A stretch of DNA of 14,955 nt from Pseudomonadota bacterium. GTDB lineage: Bacteria; Pseudomonadota; Alphaproteobacteria; Sphingomonadales; SMXR01. A model generated the notes under the pieces. The model saw only the letters and a program-made list of their open reading frames with translations, ran no database searches and had not been told where the DNA came from. The position numbers were made by a program, and so were the translations under genes. Below, one piece after another: positions 14,120 to 14,955 of this stretch. The stretch lies in assembly GCA_022571175.1 (NCBI GenBank), contig JACZYI010000024.1, forward strand, positions 1-14,955. The letters are read 5' to 3'. Within the stretch, counting starts at the first letter, position 1. Each line of letters opens with the position of its first letter.

Positions 14120-14955
14120 TTATTGTTCAATCTTGAAACCTGCACCGCCCATGGCCGGAGCTCCGGGAAGGCCTGCGGGGTCGCCTTCCGGGCGGGCTTG
14201 TCGCCTGGCACCTTCGCCCCTGAGGTAACGATCTAGATCGCCGGGCATGCGGTAGGCATCGGTTGGCAGTGAAATTTCCCGCGCATCAACACCGCGCACA
14301 ATGTAGGGCGTTACAATAATGACGAGTTCTGTTTCCTTGCGCTGGTAACGGTTGGATCTGAAGAGCGCGCCAAGAATTGGGATATCTCCAAGGAACGGGA
14401 TTTTTGATGTATCCTGTGTAGTGTTATTTTGCAAAAGTCCGGCGATGGCAAAGCTCTGCCCGCTGGCTAATTCCACAGTGGTAGACACTTTGCGAGTAAT
14501 AAGAGCGGGCACCTGAATGCCATTGATGCGAATGGCCCCTGTGTTTGAAAGTTGGGAAACTTCGGGCGCGACTTGCAAGATAATCTTGTTCTCCGAGATG
14601 ACGGTTGGCGTAAAGGTAAGACCCACACCAAACTGTTTGAAGACGATAGAAATGTTATCCCCCCTTTCAGGGACCGGAATGGGAAACTCGCCACCTACCA
14701 GAAAACTGGCTGTTTCTCCTGAAAGAGCGGTTAGATTGGGCTCTGCCAGAATGGTGAGGAAACCTTCATTCTCAAGGGCATCCACAACAGCGTTCAGGTC
14801 AAAATTATTGCCGCTGATGTTCCCAAAAAAGCTGTTGGAGCCATCGTTCCTGACGTTAAAATTCTTCCGAAGAAAACCGGATATGGGATCCTCGGTGAGA
14901 TTAAATGTTGAGGAACCCTGGGCCAATCCAAACAGAACATCACCTTTGGAAAATA
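14120..14955 (-). CDS. cpaC: Tad/Cpa outer-membrane secretin CpaC/RcpA, C-terminal part (5' end outside window)
   Basis: C-terminal part of the outer-membrane pore through which the Flp-type pilus leaves the cell. The frame is open at the window edge (the TTG at 14926 is internal, with FSKGDVLFG encoded before it), so the N-terminal signal, N-domains and BON-like region are missing. Visible secretin landmarks are NAVVDALENEGFLTILAEPN, LSGETASFLVGGEFPIPVP, the barrel strands FKQFGVGLTFTPTV, TVELASGQSFAIAGLL, and the signature KIPFLGDIPILGALFRS. ELVIIVTPYIV follows, then a Gly/Ala/Pro-rich tail. It is the first gene of the operon inside the window; cpaB, the prepilin peptidase and the pilin would be expected to its right. 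Confidence 0.95.
   Translation of the reverse strand, partial: FSKGDVLFGLAQGSSTFNLTEDPISGFLRKNFNVRNDGSNSFFGNISGNNFDLNAVVDALENEGFLTILAEPNLTALSGETASFLVGGEFPIPVPERGDNISIVFKQFGVGLTFTPTVISENKIILQVAPEVSQLSNTGAIRINGIQVPALITRKVSTTVELASGQSFAIAGLLQNNTTQDTSKIPFLGDIPILGALFRSNRYQRKETELVIIVTPYIVRGVDAREISLPTDAYRMPGDLDRYLRGEGARRQARPEGDPAGLPGAPAMGGAGFKIEQ

Overview
This window looks like chromosomal DNA of a Gram-negative alphaproteobacterium. That assignment rests on a cpaC-cpaD-cpaE(tadZ)-cpaF(tadA)-tadB-tadC pilus locus with a CpaD-type lipoprotein, a UgpC/MalK-type sugar ABC ATPase, a TonB-dependent receptor, a POT peptide transporter and moderate base composition (about half GC by eye). Order and species cannot be decided from the sequence; a free-living, perhaps aquatic, heterotroph would fit. 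No rRNA, tRNA, CRISPR array, transposase or phage gene is visible.

Left part (1-3486, + strand): the 3' end of a sugar ABC-transporter ATPase gene is followed at once by the C-terminal part only of a PQQ-dependent sorbosone/glucose-type dehydrogenase. Next come a small secreted cytochrome c broken by one frameshift and an intact TonB-dependent receptor that starts inside the cytochrome gene. The layout suggests a periplasmic sugar-oxidation module (dehydrogenase, electron acceptor, outer-membrane importer). Its two redox genes are damaged in this sequence, either by real decay or by assembly error.

Middle part (3593-8166, + strand): a proton-dependent oligopeptide (POT) transporter ends at a terminator. 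It is followed by a two-gene operon of exported amidohydrolases whose reading frames overlap by 4 bases. The first has the full set of amidohydrolase metal-ligand motifs. The second keeps the fold but has lost them, so the pair looks like an enzyme plus a pseudoenzyme partner. A very strong hairpin terminator ends the operon.

Intergenic 8114-8418: it lies between converging operons and holds no protein gene, but it is well structured. On the minus strand a TTGACG -35-like box, several stem-loops and a 10-bp GC-rich hairpin followed by a T run together suggest an unannotated small RNA of roughly 120 nt. This is one of the two most interesting features here; the other is the amidohydrolase pair.

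Right part (8419-14955, - strand): a tightly packed Tad/Flp (Cpa) pilus assembly operon. In transcription order it encodes secretin CpaC (its 5' end lies beyond the window), lipoprotein CpaD, TadZ/CpaE, ATPase TadA/CpaF and inner-membrane platform proteins TadB and TadC. The pilin, prepilin peptidase and cpaB are not in the window and would be expected further along, beyond 14955.
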